Part shown: positions 27,105 to 29,448 of the stretch, in pieces | How positions within the stretch are numbered: the stretch's first letter is position 1 | Layout of the letters: every line of letters begins with the position of its first letter | Origin: Gammaproteobacteria bacterium RBG_16_57_12 | GTDB taxonomy: Bacteria > Pseudomonadota > Gammaproteobacteria > RBG-16-57-12 | NCBI GenBank assembly: GCA_001801365.1 | Contig: MGXL01000099.1 | Coordinates: 5,713 to 35,160 of the forward strand | Direction: 5' to 3' | DNA length: 29,448 nucleotides | Notes under the pieces: model-generated | What the model was told of the DNA's origin: nothing | Seen by the model: the letters and a program-made list of their open reading frames with translations, nothing else | Databases searched by the model: none | Made by a program: the position numbers and the translations under genes

Positions 27105-28868
27105 TTGAAACATCACTTGTCAGATTTGCTCGGTGCCGCGCTGGCGCAGTTGTCTCGCCAGGGCGTCATCAGTGCCGATCAATTGCCACAGATTCAGGTG
27201 GAGCGGGCGCGCGAGCGCAGTCATGGCGATTTCGCCAGCAACATCGCCCTGCTGTTGGCCAAGCCGGCGCGGCTCAAGCCCCGGGATCTGGCTGAACTGA
27301 TCGTCAGGCACCTGCCAGCCTCCGCGCAGGTGGCCAGGGTGGAGATCGCCGGACCCGGCTTCATCAATTTCTTCCTCCAGGAGGGGGCCTTATTCAATCT
27401 GGTCGCGCAGATACTCGAGGCCGGCGAGGCCTATGGCATGAGCACGGTCGGCGCGGGCAGGCTGGTGCAGGTCGGGTTCGTGTCCGCCAATCCCACCGGC
27501 CCCCTGCACGTCGGCCACGGGCGCGGCGCCGCCTATGGCGCGGCGGTGGCGGATCTGCTGGCGGCCGCGGGCTTCCGGGTGCACCGGGAATATTATGTCA
27601 ATGATGCCGGGCGGCAGATGGATATCCTCGCCGCCAGCGTCTGGCTGCGTTATCTCGAGCTGTGCGGCGAGACCATCACCTTCCCCGCCAACGGCTATAA
27701 AAGCGAGACCTATGTGTACGACATCGCCCGCACCCTGCAGGCCCGGGCCGGTGAGACCTTGCGCCGCCGCGCCACCGAGGTCTTTGCCGGACTGCCGCCG
27801 GATGAACCGGCCGGCGGCGACAAGGAAGCGTACATCGATGCGGTCATCGAACGCTGCAAGGCCCTGCTGGGCGCGGTCGATTACCGTGTGGTATTCGATA
27901 CCGGGCTCAACCTGATCCTGGCGGATATCCGTGATGACCTGGAAGAATTCGGCGTGGTCTATGAACAATGGTATTCCGAACGCTCCCTGACCGCGTCCGG
28001 CGCCGTGCAGCGCGCCATCGAGCGCCTCAAGCAATCCGGCCATGCCTATGTGCAGGACGGCGCCCTGTGGTTTCGCTCCACCGACTATGGCGACGAGAAG
28101 GATCGCGTGATCGTGCGCGATAACGGCCAGACCACTTATTTCGCCTCCGATATCGCCTATCACATGGACAAGCTGGAGCGCGGCTATGAGCGCGTGATCG
28201 ATATCTGGGGCGCCGATCATCACGGCTATGTGCCGCGCGTCAAGGCGGCCCTGCAGGCGCTGGGAGATGATCCTGCCCGGCTGGATGTGCTGCTGGTGCA
28301 GTTCGCCATTCTGTATCGCGGTGGTGAGCGTGTGCAGATGTCCACCCGCTCCGGCTCCTTTGTCACCCTGCGTGAATTACGCGACGAAGTCGGCAACGAC
28401 GCGGCGCGCTTTTTCTATGTGCTGCGCAAGTGTGAACAACACATGGACTTCGATCTTGATCTGGCCAAGTCGCAGAGCAACGACAATCCGGTGTATTACA
28501 TCCAGTACGCCCATGCCCGGGTGTGCAGCGTGCTGCGTCAGATGACGGAGAAGGGCCTGGTGTATGATCAGGCCCTGGGCCTGGCCAATCTGCAACTGCT
28601 GAAGGAAAGCCACGAGCAGGAACTGCTGGGAAGCCTGTCCCGCTATCCCGAGATCGTGGAGACCGCGGCGCTGGCGCACGAACCCCATCAACTGGCGCAT
28701 TATCTGCGCGAGCTGGCCAACGCCTTTCATATCTATTACAACGCCCATCAATTCCTGGTCGAGGCGCCGGGCCTGCGCAACGCCCGGCTGGCCCTGATCC
28801 TCGCCTGCCGCCAGACCATCGCCAACGGCCTCGGCCTGCTGGGCGTCAGCGCCCCCGAGGTGATGTGA
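27105..28868 (+). CDS. argS: Arginyl-tRNA synthetase
   Basis: 587 residues, a class I synthetase charging tRNA-Arg. The N-terminal Add-1 domain is followed by [19 protein letters not shown] with the HIGH-type motif HVGH (135-138), then the KMSK-like [15 protein letters not shown] and the C-terminal DALR anticodon-binding domain ([21 protein letters not shown]). The start is TTG at 27105, supported by AAGGAG six bases upstream; MKHHLSDLL is a normal family start. A TAGAAT at 27069-27074 could be a -10 element but I saw no good -35. Confidence 0.96.
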   Translation: MKHHLSDLLGAALAQLSRQGVISADQLPQIQVERARERSHGDFASNIALLLAKPARLKPRDLAELIVRHLPASAQVARVEIAGPGFINFFLQEGALFNLVAQILEAGEAYGMSTVGAGRLVQVGFVSANPTGPLHVGHGRGAAYGAAVADLLAAAGFRVHREYYVNDAGRQMDILAASVWLRYLELCGETITFPANGYKSETYVYDIARTLQARAGETLRRRATEVFAGLPPDEPAGGDKEAYIDAVIERCKALLGAVDYRVVFDTGLNLILADIRDDLEEFGVVYEQWYSERSLTASGAVQRAIERLKQSGHAYVQDGALWFRSTDYGDEKDRVIVRDNGQTTYFASDIAYHMDKLERGYERVIDIWGADHHGYVPRVKAALQALGDDPARLDVLLVQFAILYRGGERVQMSTRSGSFVTLRELRDEVGNDAARFFYVLRKCEQHMDFDLDLAKSQSNDNPVYYIQYAHARVCSVLRQMTEKGLVYDQALGLANLQLLKESHEQELLGSLSRYPEIVETAALAHEPHQLAHYLRELANAFHIYYNAHQFLVEAPGLRNARLALILACRQTIANGLGLLGVSAPEVM

Positions 28869-29448
28869 GTGTCCAGGGATTACAAAAATGCCGGCGGCAG
28901 CAAGAAAAAAAGCCCGCGCGGCAAGGGGGGCGGCACACCGGGCTGGATGTACTTCGCCGGCGGGCTGTTCATTGGCCTGCTGGTGGCGGCGGTGTTCTAT
29001 TTCAAGTCCTCATCGGAGGCGCAGGACAAAACCGAGGTGCTGAAAAAACTGGAAATAGTCGAGGGAAAAACTACCGCGACCAATAAGAAATCATCATCGG
29101 CAAATAACAAGACTACGGCACAACACAAGGAAGAGAAACCCCGCTTCGATTTTTATTCGATCCTGCCCAAGCTGGAGGTCGTCATCCCGGAATCAGAGCT
29201 GCGCGATAACAAGCCTGCACCGGGCAAGCCGCGTGAAATGGTCTCGGTAAAACAGGAGGGCACCTATATCCTGCAGGCCGGCGCCTTCCGGCAATACGAA
29301 GAGGCGGATCGCGTCAAGGCCGAGCTGGCCATGCTGGGCATCGAGGCGGGCATCGAGACCGTCACCATCAACAACAGCGAGAAGTGGCACCGGGTGCGGG
29401 TTGGGCCGTTCCGTGATCTCAATCAGCTCAACAAGGTGCGCCAGCGGC
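28869..29448 (+). CDS. FtsN-like SPOR-domain protein (cut by the window end)
   Basis: 193 codons are visible from a GTG that directly follows the argS stop. A basic cytoplasmic tail (SRDYKNAGGSKKKSPRGKGG) is followed by one membrane helix (WMYFAGGLFIGLLVAAVFYF, about residues 29-48), a low-complexity linker rich in Lys, Ser, Thr and Asn, and a C-terminal SPOR domain (TYILQAGAFRQYEEADRVKAELAM to KWHRVRVGPFRDL). The SPOR domain binds denuded septal peptidoglycan. In related gammaproteobacteria this is the ftsN-type gene that follows argS and precedes hslVU, so a role in cell division is likely. The shifted frame from 28865 has no similarity. Confidence 0.85.
   Translation, partial: MSRDYKNAGGSKKKSPRGKGGGTPGWMYFAGGLFIGLLVAAVFYFKSSSEAQDKTEVLKKLEIVEGKTTATNKKSSSANNKTTAQHKEEKPRFDFYSILPKLEVVIPESELRDNKPAPGKPREMVSVKQEGTYILQAGAFRQYEEADRVKAELAMLGIEAGIETVTINNSEKWHRVRVGPFRDLNQLNKVRQR

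Noticed and set aside
28865..29086. 73-codon frame after argS in another phase
   Set aside because: The +4 shifted frame from GTG at 28869 gives a membrane helix and a SPOR domain and runs to the window end, so this one is a shadow.

Overview
The window is a chromosomal segment of a gammaproteobacterium with moderately high GC. The closest match in gene order is to free-living gamma lineages: an mla operon tail, a YadGH-type ABC exporter, ibaG, murA, a his operon, tatABC, a DegS/AlgW protease, petABC, sspAB, nth, priA, argS and an FtsN-like SPOR protein. A cytochrome bc1 complex and a short-form HisG fit an aerobic or respiratory non-enteric species. The species cannot be named from the sequence. 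I found no rRNA, tRNA, CRISPR array or intact transposase.

Layout. 2-3464: end of an outer-membrane lipid transport operon (mlaD tail, a TolC-family protein, mlaC, mlaB), then the ATPase of a two-gene ABC exporter. 3465-5612: an inserted, partly decayed accessory patch. It holds a short C-terminal gene remnant, an intact DUF4062/histidine-kinase-like ATPase protein, GGACAAA...GGACAT repeats, the first ~28 codons of what looks like a type III-style DNA methyltransferase, and a REP-like repeat. This patch separates the exporter ATPase from its permease (5613-6380). 6420-14738: ibaG, murA and hisGDCBHAFIE in compact order, with a good candidate internal promoter before hisB. 14756-16979: a HIT protein, tatABC and an unrecognised lipoprotein. 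17009-18992: a DegS-type protease diverging from a Nif3-family gene. 19069-21842: a strong sigma70-like promoter, petABC and a terminator. 21875-22035: a MITE-like inverted-repeat element placed before sspAB. 23210-24292: nth and a DUF1841 gene on the minus strand. 24293-24798: an AT-rich intergenic region with three perfect and two near-perfect DnaA boxes. 24799-29448: priA, argS and a SPOR-domain gene cut by the window end.

How it works together. The Mla genes and exporter serve the envelope, murA makes peptidoglycan precursor and the SPOR protein probably serves division. The his genes cover the histidine pathway from PRPP/ATP to histidinol phosphate and on to histidine, apart from a HisN/HolPase-type phosphatase and the HisZ partner expected for short HisG. 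TatABC would export the twin-arginine Rieske protein PetA.

The parts most worth a second look are the DnaA-box cluster, which resembles a replication origin but lies next to nth/priA rather than dnaA; the decayed restriction-type patch inside the exporter operon; the TolC-like gene inside the mla operon; and the MITE-like element.
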